A stretch of DNA of 64,000 nucleotides from Nelumbo lutea (taxonomy: Eukaryota > Streptophyta > Magnoliopsida > Proteales > Nelumbonaceae): positions 11,594,633 through 11,658,632 of the forward strand of contig JAKGHH010000006.1 in the NCBI GenBank assembly GCA_022828595.1, read 5' to 3'. This document shows, one piece after another, positions 46,093 through 57,344 of the stretch. Within the stretch, counting starts at the first letter, position 1; the number at the start of each line of letters is the position of its first letter. The notes under the pieces are model-generated. The model made no database searches and was not told where the DNA came from. It worked only from the letters and a program-made list of their open reading frames with translations. A program made the translations under genes and the position numbers.

Positions 46093-47286
46093 ATGCCTCG
46101 CTCTTCTCGTGTAGGTGAACTCCACCCTGAAATCGAGAACACAGTTCGCCGCTTGAGGAAAGAAGCCAAGGAACGCCACAACCAATCAGCATCACTCCCC
46201 ACTTCCGGAGTGAAGTCGGTTGCAGAAATCGTTGAGCCATCCAACCATTCTGAAGAAGAAGACATGGCCAACAACGAAGAAAGAACCCTTAGAGAGCTAG
46301 CTGCACCGGATCTGCACCAACAACCTCTCTACATCGAGTATGCAGATCTAGCGGTACCCTTTGAACTTAAATCAGGTCTTATACACTTACTCCCTACTTT
46401 TCGTGGACTTACAGGTGAAGACCCTCACAAGCACCTAAAAGAATTCCACGTAGTATGATCAAGCATGAAACCTCAAGGTGTTACCGAGGAACAGATCAAA
46501 CTGCGTGCCTTTCCTTTCTCACTAGCTGATAAGGCTAAGGATTGGTTGTACTACCTACCCTCTGGTTCCATCACCACGTGGAATGATATGAAAAGGCAAT
46601 TCCTTGAGAAGTTCTTCCCTGCTTCCCGAGCGGCTAACATCAGAAAGGAGATCTGTGGCATAAGACAATTAAGTGGGGAAACTCTCTACGAATATTGGGA
46701 GAGATTCAAGCAACTATGCGCCAGCTGTCCGCAACATCAAATTCCAGACCAGCTCCTTATCCAATATTTTTATGAAGGGTTACTACCAATGGATAGGAGT
46801 ATGATCGATGCAGCAAGCGGAGGAGTGTTGGTGAACAAAACTCCTACACAAGCAAGAGAGTTGATCTCAAATATGGCAGCCAACTCTCAACAGTTTAGCT
46901 ATAGGCTCAACCCTCCAACAACACATGCTAACGAGGTAAACATCTCATCCCTAGAACAGAAAATTGCAAGCCTGACCTCTCTTGTCTGTCAAATGGCCAC
47001 AGGTAATACACAAACGGTGAAGGCTTGCGGGATTTGCTCAACTCCGGGACATCCAACTAACATGTGCCCTACGCTTCAAGATGAACCTTACGAACAAGCT
47101 AATGTTGTTGGAGGATTCCTGCAAAAGAGATACGATCCCTACTCGAACACCTACAATGCAGGATGGAGGGATCATCCCAACCTGAACTATGGAACCAAGG
47201 CCTTCGGCTTCCAACATCAGCATCAAACCAGGCCACCGGCTCCACCATATTCAGCCGCTCCCAACTCAGGTATGTCTGGCAACTAA
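46093..47286 (+). pseudogene. gag of element E (one stop)
   Basis: It starts at the first ATG after the primer site (M-P-R-S-S-R) and runs 121 codons to a TGA at 46456-46458, then resumes in the same frame to 47286. The capsid-type region spans about residues 88-250: D-P-H-K-H-L-K-E-F-H, then F-P-F-S-L-A-D-K-A-K-D-W-L and T-L-Y-E-Y-W-E-R-F-K. The zinc knuckle C-G-I-C-x4-H-x4-C at 47026-47067 is complete, consistent with RNA binding. The C-terminus runs into a stop where the reading continues in the next frame at about 47275, a small frameshifting deletion rather than a programmed shift, since related Athila gag-pol frames are continuous. Confidence 0.9.
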
Positions 47287-50200
47287 CACTCAACAATTTC
47301 AACAAGAGACGAGGACAAGTATCCGAAACCTGGAGAATCAGGTCAGCCAGTTAGCAACAGCTATGAGTCGAATGGAATCCCAATCATCAGGGAGGCTACC
47401 TTCCCAGACCACGACCAACCCGAAACAGAATGCTAGCGCTATCACATTGAGAAGTGGGAAGGAGCTGAATGAACCCAATCAAGAAGCATCCAAGGATACA
47501 ACCAAAAAGGAGACACCATCTCCCCAAACGGATTCAAGCGGAAAGCCACCCCAAGCCATAGTCATCGCTCCACCTTTTCCTAGCCGATTTGCGAGATCCA
47601 AGAAGAAGGAGCAAGAAAAGGACATTCTCGAGACCTTCCGCAAAGTTGAGGTAAACATCCCCCTCCTTGATGCAATTAAGCAAGTACCCCGCTATGCCAA
47701 ATTTCTCAAGGAGCTGTGCACTACTAAGAGAAGGCTGAAAGGTGATGAGAAGGTCCATATAGGAGAAAATGTTTCAGCCATTCTCCAGAAAAGACTACCC
47801 CCTAAATGCGAGGATCCAAGTATGTTTACCATTCCCTGTAAGATAGGAAATGTCCAGATCGAAAAGGCTATGCTAGACCTAGGAGCTTCAATAAATGTCA
47901 TGCCCCATTCTATTTATACAACAATGAATCTCGGACCATTAAAAGAAACGAGCGTGATCTTACAACTTGTTGATCGGTCTACTACATACCCGAAGGGAGT
48001 CTTAGAGGATGTCATAGTCCAAGTTAATAATTTGGTCTTTCCCGCCGATTTTTATGTGATCGACACAAAAGAAGATAACTCTTCCAACTCGACCCCAATT
48101 TTGCTAGGAAGACCCTTTCTTAAGACGTCCAGAACAAAAATCGATGTGCACAAGGAGACACTTACCATGGAATTCAATGGTGAGATCATTAATTTTAATA
48201 TCTATGATGCCATGAGATACCCTAATGATGCGCATTCTATTTTCTCTATAGATGTTATTGATTCCTTAGTGCAGCAGACTTTTGAGCTAGAAGATGAAGA
48301 CACACTGAGAGTTGCACTTAACAATGGGCCTGATCAACTGCAACGAGCAAAGCAGAAGTTTATGCTGAATTCAGAACTGCAAACTTTGACTTCTGAACTG
48401 AAATCTTTTGAATTTGCCCGTAATTCTTCTTTCATTAGTTTACCCCTATCTCACACAAGGCTCCTTCCATTTATTGTGCAGGCACCCCAGCTGGAGCTGA
48501 AATCATTACCAAAGCACCTAAAGTACATGTTCCTAGGCAAGGGGGAGACACTACCTGTGATAGTTTCCTCCAAACTCGATGCACTCGAAGAAAGGAAACT
48601 AATTCAAGAACTTAAGGAACGCAAGGAAGTAATCGGATGGACTATAGCTGATATCAAGGGGATAAGCCCATCTACCTGCATGCACAAAATACTCTTGGAA
48701 GAAGACTCCAAACCTACAATCGGAGCCCAACGCCGATTAAATCCACCGCTGGTGGAGGCAGTGAAGAAAGAAATTTTAAAACTTCTAGATGTCGGAATAA
48801 TCTATCCCATTTCAGATAGTAAGTGGGCAAGTCCGGTACAAGTAGTTCCAAAGAAAACAGGTATGACGGTGGTCGAAAATCAAGACGGTGAGTTAGTGCC
48901 TACCCAAATTCAAAATGGGTGGCGGGTGTGTATAGATTACCGGAAGCTGAGTTCATTAACCCGAAAAGACCACTTCCCGCTCCCTTTTATCGATCAAATG
49001 CTTGAAAGACTAGCTGGAAAATCTCATTATTGTTGTCTTGATGGTTATTCAGGGTTTCATCAAATTCCAGTTGCACCTGAGGACCAAGAAAAGACTACCA
49101 TCACCTGCCCCTTCGGTACCTTTGCTTATCGGCGCATGCCATTCGGTCTCTGCAATGCTCCCGCCACATTCCAAAGATGTATGGTTAGTATATTTTCAGA
49201 TTATGTGGAAAGCATTATAGAGGTATTTATGGACGACTTCACGGTGTATGGGGATTCTTTTGATTCATGCTTATCTAACTTTACAAAGGTACTTGAAAGG
49301 TGTATAGAAAAGAACCTCGTGCTGAATTATGAAAAATGCCATTTCATGGTCGACCAGGGCATCATTCTAGGGCATGTAGTCTCTTCTAAGGGAATCGAAG
49401 TTGATAAAGCAAAAGTAGATGTTATTAAATCCCTGCCTTATCCCACGAACAATCGGGAAGTTCGCTTTTTCCTTGGACATGCAGGATTCTATCGGAGATT
49501 CATCAAGGATTTCTCCAAGATAACTCGCTCCTTATGTAATTTACTCCAGAAGGATGTGATGTTTGATTTTGATGAAGGGTGCAGGGCAGCCTTTGATAAG
49601 CTGAAGGAATCGCTGACTTCAGCCCCAGTCATCCGGCCACCAAATTGGGATCTTCCCTTCGAAATTATGTGCGACGCAAGCAATTATGCCATCGGTGTTG
49701 TTCTGGGACAGAGGGTTGGAAGAGCCACTCATGCAATATATTATGCTTCGAGGACCCTTGATGCTGCCCAATGCAATTATTCAACAACAGAGAAGGAACT
49801 CTTGGTTGTAGTTTTTACCTTAGAAAAATTCCGTTCATATTTATTGGGTACTAAGGTGATTGTTTATTTTGATCATGCAGCCCTAAAATATTTGCTCGCC
49901 AAGAAAGAATCAAAGCCGAGGCTTATCCACTGGATTCTCCTGCTACAAGAATTTAACCTCGAAATCCGTGACAAGAAGGGTGCAGAAAATTTGGTTGCAG
50001 ACCATCTTAGTAGGCTGACTACAAGTGAAGAGGCAACACCCTTGAAAGACGAGTTCCCAGACGAGCACCTTTTCGCAATTCAAAAAGAAACTCCATGGTA
50101 TGCAGATATAGTTAATTATTTGGTTACTAGAACCATACCAGGAGAATTAACAAGAGCTCAAAGAGATAAGGTAAGAAGTGATGCCAAGTACTACATCTAG

Positions 50201-51391
50201 GATGACCCATATCTGTAGAAGCAATGCGCCAATCAGGTCCTTCAAAGGTGCATGCCCGACCCCGAAATCTCCTCCATTCTTCACTTCTGCCATTCATATG
50301 CCTATGGGGGCCATTTTGGCCCAAAGAGGACAGCACGTAAGATACTAGAGTGCGGATTATTTTGGCCTACCCTATTTTGTGATGCTTATATGTTCTGCAA
50401 GGCCTGTGAACAATGCCAAAAGACAGGTAATTTAAGCCATAAAGACTAAATGCCACTTACCCCTATACTGATATGTGAAATATTTGATGTATGGGGTATA
50501 GATTCCATGGGCCCATTCCCTTCCTCTTTCGGTAATGTTTACATCCTACTAGCTGTGGATTATGTTTCGAAATGGGTAGAAGCTAAAGCTACCTGGACTG
50601 ATCATGCTAAAGTTGTTGTAGATTTTGTCAAATCCCACATTTTCTCCAGGTTCGGAATGCCTAGGGCGATAATAAGTGACCGAGGCACTCACTTTTGCAA
50701 CCGAGTGGTGGAAGCTCTATTCAAGAAATACAATATCACCCATCGAATTTCCACTGCATACCACCCACAAACAAGTGGACAAGCCGAAGTGTCCAACAGG
50801 GAGATAAAATCCATACTTGAAAAAACGATTGACCCTAGAAGGAAGAATTGGAGTCTGAGACTCAATGATGCACTATGGGCCTACCGAACAACCTATAAAA
50901 CTCCTATAGGTATGTCTCCCTACCGTTTGGTATTCAGCAAGCCATGTCATCTCCCTGTGGAACTGGAACATAAAGCATACTGGGCGGTCAAACAATGCAA
51001 CATGCGCATGGATGAGGCAGGAGAACATCGGAAGCTGCAGCTACAAGAACTAGAAGAGATCCGCAATGACGCTTATGAGAGCTCTCAAATCTACAAGGAA
51101 AAGACAAAAGCCTTCCATGACAAGACGATCTCAAGGAAAGATTTTGCAGTTGGCCAGAAAGTTCTTCTTTTCCATTCTAGGCTTAAACTCTTTCCCGGTA
51201 AGTTGCGATCTCGGTGGGTTGGACCTTTCACTGTTACTAACATCTTACCTTATGGAGTAGTTAAGATTCAGAGTTCGACCACAGACAAAAGGTTCAAGGT
51301 AAATGGGCACCGTCTAAAACCCTTCTATGAAGGATTTCATGTATACAATGAGGAAGAAGTACCCCTCGAAAGTCCGACCTATGCAGAGTAA
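47189..51391 (+). pseudogene. pol of element E: protease, RT, RNase H, integrase (three stops)
   Basis: One frame is open for 1003 codons from 47189; homology to gag-pol starts at about 47275. Protease active site D-L-G-A-S at residues 230-234 (47876-47890). RT: W-R-V-C-I-D-Y-R-K-L, L-D-G-Y-S-G-F-H-Q-I and catalytic F-M-D-D at 680-683. RNase H starts at about residue 824 (C-D-A-S; T-E-K-E-L-L; A-D-H-L-S-R). TAG stops at 50198 and 50216 sit where the family has Trp; TAA follows at 50447. Integrase resumes in frame: an HHCC-type zinc finger (50270-50420), then D at 50501, D at 50678 and E at 50786, giving the D-D-35-E spacing. The tail ends at 51391. No chromodomain was recognised. Confidence 0.9.
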
Positions 51392-51508
51392 GGGCATGAA
51401 ACTCTGTCTCCCCCCACCCACCTTCCACCGCATCAGGGAAGTTTGTTCCTTTTCTTTTTTTTTCTCTCTCCACTTGTTTTCCTTTTAGTTTCCACCTTTT
51501 ATTAAGTC

Positions 51509-51525
51509 TTAAGTGTGGGGGGGAG
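51509..51525 (+). other. Upstream polypurine-like tract in E
   Basis: TTAAGTGTGGGGGGGAG lies 118 bp after the pol stop. It repeats the core of the terminal polypurine tract 660 bp downstream. It could be a secondary (central-type) plus-strand primer; this is inferred only from similarity. Confidence 0.5.
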
Positions 51526-51735
51526 TACAGGCTTTAACCGTTTTATTTCAGTACGAAAAGAAAAACACTAAACTCTTTCGAAATCAATTGAAACAATATT
51601 TTGGGAAAATTCTTGTGAACCTAGTAATGAGGTACAATTAAGGAGTACATGACCTTTCTGAAGCCATTCCCTTTTAAGCTAGTCCTAAATTCAGGCTTAA
51701 GTAAACAGGGCAAATACTTTACCATTGCTACAATT

Positions 51736-51900
51736 GGTAGGATGGAGCATAAAATGCACCTACCAGCCAAGTCATCTAATAGTAGGACGGAGCATAAAAT
51801 GAACCTACTAGCTAGTAATTCAAACAGTAGGATAGAGCATAAAATGCACCTACTGACCAAGTAATCCAAAAGTGAGATGGAGCATAAAATGCACTCGCTT
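51736..51900 (+). repeat. Tandem array of four beta-type hairpins, 45-bp period
   Basis: Units start at 51735, 51780, 51825 and 51870. Each has a 7-bp stem around a 17-base loop (ATGGAGCATAAAATGCA with at most a few changes). Stems: TGGTAGG/CCTACCA, TAGTAGG/CCTACTA, CAGTAGG/CCTACTG, AAGTGAG/CTCGCTT (one G-U). The stem changes but stays paired. D' has the same loop in an 8-bp stem (42902-42934). Confidence 0.85.
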
Positions 51901-52168
51901 CTTTAGAAGAGAGAAAAAGAAAATAAAAGAGAGAGAAGATAAAAAGGTTTTTCCTGATTTACTACCTGGTTTGCAATAGCAAAAATTGGATTGACTGATG
52001 AATGAGTCGTGTATGACTCGGTTGTGTTGATTTAACAATTCACAATAATTAACCTAGAATATTTGTAGAGAAAGACGAAGGAGAGTTGAATTTAAAAATT
52101 AGTAGGATAGCTAGTTTGTTTTTGTTCTATTTTTACTTGAATTTTGACTTGCCCGAGGACGGGCAAGG

Positions 52169-52186
52169 TTTAAGTGTGGGGGAATT
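52169..52186 (+). other. Polypurine tract of element E
   Basis: TTTAAGTGTGGGGGAATT lies directly before the 3' LTR and serves as plus-strand primer. D' has TTCAAGTGTGGGGAGATT in the same place. Confidence 0.85.
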
Positions 52187-53726
52187 TGATAAGAATAAAA
52201 TTTGTCATATGTTTATCCCTCAATATTCAGTATTTTATACTTAATTGGTACTTAATTGGACTCATTATTCTTGTATTTCGATTCAGGGCAAGCAAGAAGG
52301 CGATTGGAAGAAAACAAGGCTAATCGGATGTTTTTGTACAGTTTCGGCACCGATCAGTGATATGGGCCTAACTCTCAATTCTGGACTCCGATTTGGATAT
52401 TTCAATAAACACTTGAAAGATAAGGAAAATGCCCACAACTTTTATGTTTTGGGTTTTGGCAGAATCGGTCCACATCGAAAATGAATTCGGGCCCAAAATC
52501 AGAGCAATTTCGTAGCAAGGCCCATTTCACAAGCTGAAGCCCATTTCGCAGAGAGTCCTGAAGCAACCCCGAATTGTTAAAGAAGCTCAGTTCGAATTCA
52601 AGATCCAAGAGTCCCATTAGAATAGAAGTTGAATGTAATCTCAATAAAAGAGTTTTACCAGATTTAAATTCTCAAATTGTAATCCTATAAAGATAAGAGA
52701 TAAGAGTTAGATAGGATAAGTTCAAATTAGATTAGGACTTTCCAGTTTGAGGATAATCTCCTTAAGGGAGTTGGAGAGCAGCCCTCTCCCCAAATCTATA
52801 AAAGGGGGGACGGACCAGCACCCAAGGCATCAATTCCTTCAAGAGAGCTTCAGTCTTCAGAGAGGGAAATCAGCAACCAAGGAGGAAGAAGCAAGAGTTC
52901 GCCCCCCTTTCTCATCTAGAAGCTGCGTCATCATCATGAAGTGCCTGTAAGATTTTATTTCTGGTTGAAGGGTTAGGGAAGCCTTGATTCTGTAATATTG
53001 TGAGATCTAATTGATTTTTTTATTTTAGTTCATTGTTTATGGGTATTCATATATTTTCTGCTAATTAACTGTGAGGATTATTTTTGTTGATTAAGCAAGA
53101 AGGGCCCCTTGCTCATTCAATGGAAATAATCTATGGCCGATTGAACCTCCAGTTTCATATATGATTGGTAGGTTCGATCATGGAGGCAACTAACATAAAT
53201 TGATTGCAAAAAAAGTTTTCGATCTATGTTAGGAAAATATATGATATGGTTTAAACGATCTGAGCTTGTGAGATCGCTGACCAAAATTGGGTCTCTCCCC
53301 TCTTAATGCTATTAATAGGTTAAATCCTAAGAGCTTGTTTAGGACTGTCTATTAATAAGGGAAGCAATCAAAGAACTTGTTTTGGTTGTCGAATAATAAG
53401 AGTAGAGGCTGGCTGTTAGAGCTTGTTAATAGCTATAACCAATTTATTCATAAACATAGGAATCTATCTTTGCATCAAGGATCAATGCTACGAATCAAAG
53501 CTGAACTTGTCCCTTCAACCGGAAGCCATCCCCCATCGATTTAATCTTTGTTTTCTGTTATTTTCTGCTATTTTCTTATTTTTGTTAGCTTTACAACCCC
53601 CCTTAATCCATCTACTTGGAAATAAATCCACCCAATCCCTTTGGAGAATGACCTTGCTCATCACTATCTGCAAATTATTAACCGAGAACAAGAATATTTA
53701 TCTTTGGTTGGGTTCAGCACCCACCA
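52187..53726 (+). repeat. 3' LTR of element E (1540 bp)
   Basis: Near-identical to the 5' LTR. It ends CACCCACCA and is followed directly by the 76-bp duplicated D' sequence rather than a short target duplication. Confidence 0.9.
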
Positions 53727-53802
53727 AGCATTCTTCATTCAGTGTAATTGTAGCCATGTCTCCCAGTTTCCTTTTGTTTGTCAATATCTCCTTCAGGAAT
53801 TT
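53727..53802 (+). repeat. 76-bp direct repeat right of element E
   Basis: Partner of 44412-44487 with 2 differences. On the minus strand it encodes the D' block F-L-K-E-I-L-T-N-K-R-K-L-G-D-M-A-T, and D' continues normally to the right. Confidence 0.9.
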
Positions 53803-55469
53803 TGAATAATGTGGCATCTGGGCTAAAGCATCTGCAAAAGGAATGTTAATATGTAAACTCTTAAAAATTTCAAGAAACTTACTAAATTCTTTTTCCAAAT
53901 TGTGTTGCTTTAGCCTATTCGGAAATGGTACTTGCAACTGTTGACTTTTCTCTTTCTTTGAATCAGATTGCTCTTCCTCCTTCTTTTAAGTTTCTAGGGT
54001 TGCACACCTGCCTTGCCATCTTCTCCACCTCTTGCAGCTCCTTACCACTCCTCAAGGTAATGGCTTGCACCCGTTCTCTTGGATTAGTCTCAGTGTTGCT
54101 TGGTAAATTGCCTTGGTTCCTAGCCGAAACAGCATTGGCTAGTTGGCCTATCTACATCTCTAAGTTGTGAATTGAAGATGAATGGTTACTTGCAATTTGA
54201 TCAAATTTAGCTACCATCATTCTCTGGGCTTCATCCTGGCTGCTCATCTTGCTACTCATCATGTCCATGAATTTATCCAGCTTGGCTTCAAAAGAAGCGG
54301 ATCTATCATGCTGAGGATGTGGCTAGAATCCTTGTGGTCCTTGCTATCTAGGCATGCTGTTGTTTTGGAAACTGGAATTGCCAGCATTGTTGTTATTGCT
54401 ACTCCATGAAAAATTGGGGTGGTTTCTCCACCCTAGGTTATATGTGTTAGAGTAAGGGTTGTTGACCTGCCTTGGAATTGATTCCCCACAAAGTTGCATT
54501 GCTCCATAAAATTTCTACCTACAAAATTAAAATTTCCAACACAACAGCCAGAACTAACATGACCTATACCATTACAATACTCACAGATTGGTTGCATAGA
54601 ATTGTTGATGGCGTTGGCCTGCACGATCATGGTGCCCAATTGCTTGATTAAAGTTGAAATTTGAGCCTGCAAGGATGCTATGGAGTCTGCTTCTGATTTG
54701 TCTCCCTGTCTAGGTGGATTTAGCCGCTCGGCTGGCCACAAACAATTATTAGCTATCATTTCCTCTAAGAGATCAAAGCAGCATCTATAGTTTTCCATAT
54801 CAAGGAACCTCCTGTAGTAGCATCAATAGTATCTCTAGTAGTGCAAGTAGCTCCATTGTAGAAAGTCTGAATCAAAAGTCCCTTAGGTAGGCCATGGTGA
54901 GGGCAGCTTCTCTACAAATCCTTAAATATTTCCCAAGCCTCATACAATGATTCATTCTCAATTTTCTAAAATGTAGTGATGTCTTTGATGATCTTTGTGG
55001 TTTTAGCTGGGGGAAAATACTTAGCCAAGAAAGCCTGTGCCAGCTATGCCCATGTAGTTATGGACTTTGTAAGTAGAGAAATTGACCACGCCTTAGCTTT
55101 ATCCTTCAAGGTGAAAGAGAAAAGCCTCAGCCAAATAGCATCTTCTAAAACTCCATTGTATTTGAAAGTATTACAGATTTCCAAGAAATTTTCAATGTGA
55201 GCATTAGGACCTTCATTGCTCATGCCATAAAATTGCACACTGGATTGGATCATTTGGAGTAGAGCTGGCTTAATCTCAAAGCTATTGGCATTGATGTTTG
55301 GCCTTGCAATACTCTGTTGTGCACCATGCAGCCCAGGCATAACAAAATCTCTCAGAGTTCTCTCATTATCATGTTGATTTGCTTGGTTACCTCCATTATC
55401 CTCCGCCATCTCTGGAACCCTTTCTTCCTTGAGCTCTCCTGTTTTCTCTAACAAACTTCTCAATTTCAA
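53803..55469 (-). pseudogene. gag and start of protease linker of element D'
   Basis: The gag frame (55469-55044) has L-R-D-F-V-M-P-G-L-H-G, I-Q-S-S-V-Q-F-Y-G-M-S-N, F-T-L-K-D-K-A-K-A-W. A stop follows at 55044, and the sequence goes on through Y-E-A-W-E with further stops to a second open stretch (54798-54433) with zinc knuckle C-E-Y-C-x4-H-x4-C. The pre-protease linker L-E-K-E-F-S-K-F-L-E-I-F (53937 to about 53803) leads into the E junction. The protein is the Athila-type coat protein; three or more stops make it non-functional. It is very similar to the left D copy. Confidence 0.85.
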
Positions 55470-55633
55470 GTCTGAAAGGAAGAAGCTTGGGTTGTGAACT
55501 TCGAGTTCTTTACATACACCGAAACATTACCTAAGGAAAGAATGCAAACAAACAAAGTTAGCAAATACTAATAAAGAACAACGCTTTAAATCAAGAGAAA
55601 CTAAATTAATTATGGTGTTAAATAAAATACATT

Positions 55634-55650
55634 CCCCGGCAGCAGCGCCA
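55634..55650 (-). other. Primer-binding site of element D'
   Basis: TGGCGCTGCTGCCGGGG on the minus strand, following the LTR end by 6 bases. It matches the tRNA-Asp-type site of E apart from two changes. The left D copy has lost most of this site. Confidence 0.75.
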
Positions 55651-55656
55651 GAGACT

Positions 55657-57344
55657 TGACCACTATCTGCAAGAGTACGGAGTCATGCAAGTAATATAGT
55701 AAGGAGTACAGAATCGTTCCCACGAGGAATGAATTATTTAGCCACCTATTAATTTCTTCTTAAGAATCGTTCTCAAGAGTCAACTAGCTAAACCAGTGCT
55801 CAATTAATTGGAATTCAATCAATGAATTCTCATTCATTCAATCAAATCCTCTTTGCATAAACATAAGCTGTTAATACACATCTAAGGAAATCCTACCAAC
55901 AATTGATATCTTTACCAAAATAATGTCGGAATAAGTGCTATTAGGTCCACTTCAATTATCATCTCTCGATGGATAATCTTTATTAAAGAACAAATCATTG
56001 GTGATCAATCAATGATAAGTAATCACCACAAATAACACAATATAGCAAGAACCTCATCGATTTTATTAAAGACTAAAAATCAATGCATGTTCAGGTACTA
56101 ATCACTAACAATTGAAACCTAGACCCTCATGATGTAATTAAGAACAAGAAACTACCCTAATTACTTTCAAATCAAACCACTTTTAATAATAAGAAGAGGC
56201 ACTGCATACAAGAATTGACAGAACTGATTCAGCAATCAAATCTATAATCTATCCAACCGAGTTGAATTCAGTCTTGGGTTGGTGAAACCCTAATTTATGA
56301 GCAGCACCTCTCGAGCGCAACCCACCCTATCCTTGAATGACGATTCCTATATCTCTATCAAAAATTTAATCACCAAAGATGCATTAAGAACAAAGAATTC
56401 ATAGGTCATCAATTCAAATATGAATATTTGCCAACCGAACCATGCAATTGTCTCTAATATGCATTCAGTCCATTTCTTGATTAGATGATCTGATTACCTA
56501 AACTATTTCTCAAGCAATTCAAGTAATCTAAGATGAAAGAACAATTCAGCCAAGATTATTTTATAAATCGAAACCCTAATCAAGAACCCCAAGAATAAAA
56601 CACATTCAATCGGATCTGCTCAAGTTTAATTACAAATCAAGATTAAAGTTCATCATGGTTCACATAGAAGAAAGAAAGAAGAAAGATTCAATAGAGAAAC
56701 CTTAAGAAACCCTAATTGAATCTAGGTTACCAAATTTCAGAACCAAAGAGGAAGACAACTTAAGATCTTTGCATCATTCTTCGATCTCCTTGCTGTGATT
56801 CTTCTCCAATTCGCATTCAGCAACCCTTCTCTTCTCTCCAGCAGTTCTTCTTCTTCTTCAATTTTCTTTCTTGGGGTTCAAACCCTAATCTCTTCTTTTT
56901 CTTTTCTTTTTGTACTCTTCTCTTCAGCCGATAAATCCAAGTTCTCATGTAAGTGGGAGAGTGGTGAATTCACAGATGAAAACTTGAAGGATAAGGAATG
57001 GCACCAGCACGTTAGTAGTGCAGTTATAGATAACTCTAGCCCGATTTTGACCTCGATTCAGTCCGTATCTATCAAAACTCAAAACATGAAAGTTGTAGAG
57101 AGTTTCTTTATCTTTTCAATACAACTTGAATTATCTCAATCGGAGTTCGGATGAGAAAGTTATGCCCAAATTATGATGCGATGCAGAAACTATCAAGAAT
57201 TACCCGATTAGCCTTGTTTTCCACTTAACGCCTCATTTCGTGTCCTAAATCAAAATATAAGAATAATGAGTCCATTTAGGCACTAAATAATTATAAAAGA
57301 CTAAATATTAAGGGATAAAAATATGATAATTTTCATTCTCATCA
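55657..57344 (-). repeat. 5' LTR of element D' (1688 bp)
   Basis: Starts TGATGAGAATG at 57344 on the minus strand and ends GTGGTCA at 55657. It pairs with the LTR at 40831-42438, so the full D' element spans 57344-40831 with E nested inside. Confidence 0.85.

Larger units (their letters stand above)
51392..52186 (+). other. 3' UTR of element E
   Basis: It contains two TTAAGTGTGGGGG tracts (51509-51525; 52169-52186, the latter directly before the 3' LTR), a 45-bp tandem array of four hairpins (51736-51900), and GCCCGAGGACGGGC (52152-52165), a motif found reversed in D'. No coding sequence is supported. Confidence 0.8.
44488..53726 (+). mobile_element. Element E: nearly intact Athila-type Ty3/gypsy element (9.2 kb)
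   Basis: Two LTRs (44488-46029, 52187-53726), tRNA-Asp-type primer site, gag, pol (protease, RT, RNase H, integrase), a 3' UTR with hairpins, and a polypurine tract. The LTRs differ at about 42 of 1541 positions by eye (roughly 2.7%), which makes it the youngest datable element here (about 1 Myr if a rate of 1.3e-8 per site per year applies). Coding damage is limited to a TGA in gag (46456), a frameshift at about 47275, and stops at 50198, 50216 and 50447. It is inserted in the protease region of D' on the opposite strand. Confidence 0.9.

Noticed and set aside
47276..47300. Programmed frameshift between gag and pol of E
   Set aside because: Related Athila gag-pol frames are continuous and residues appear to be missing at the break, so a small deletion is the simpler explanation.
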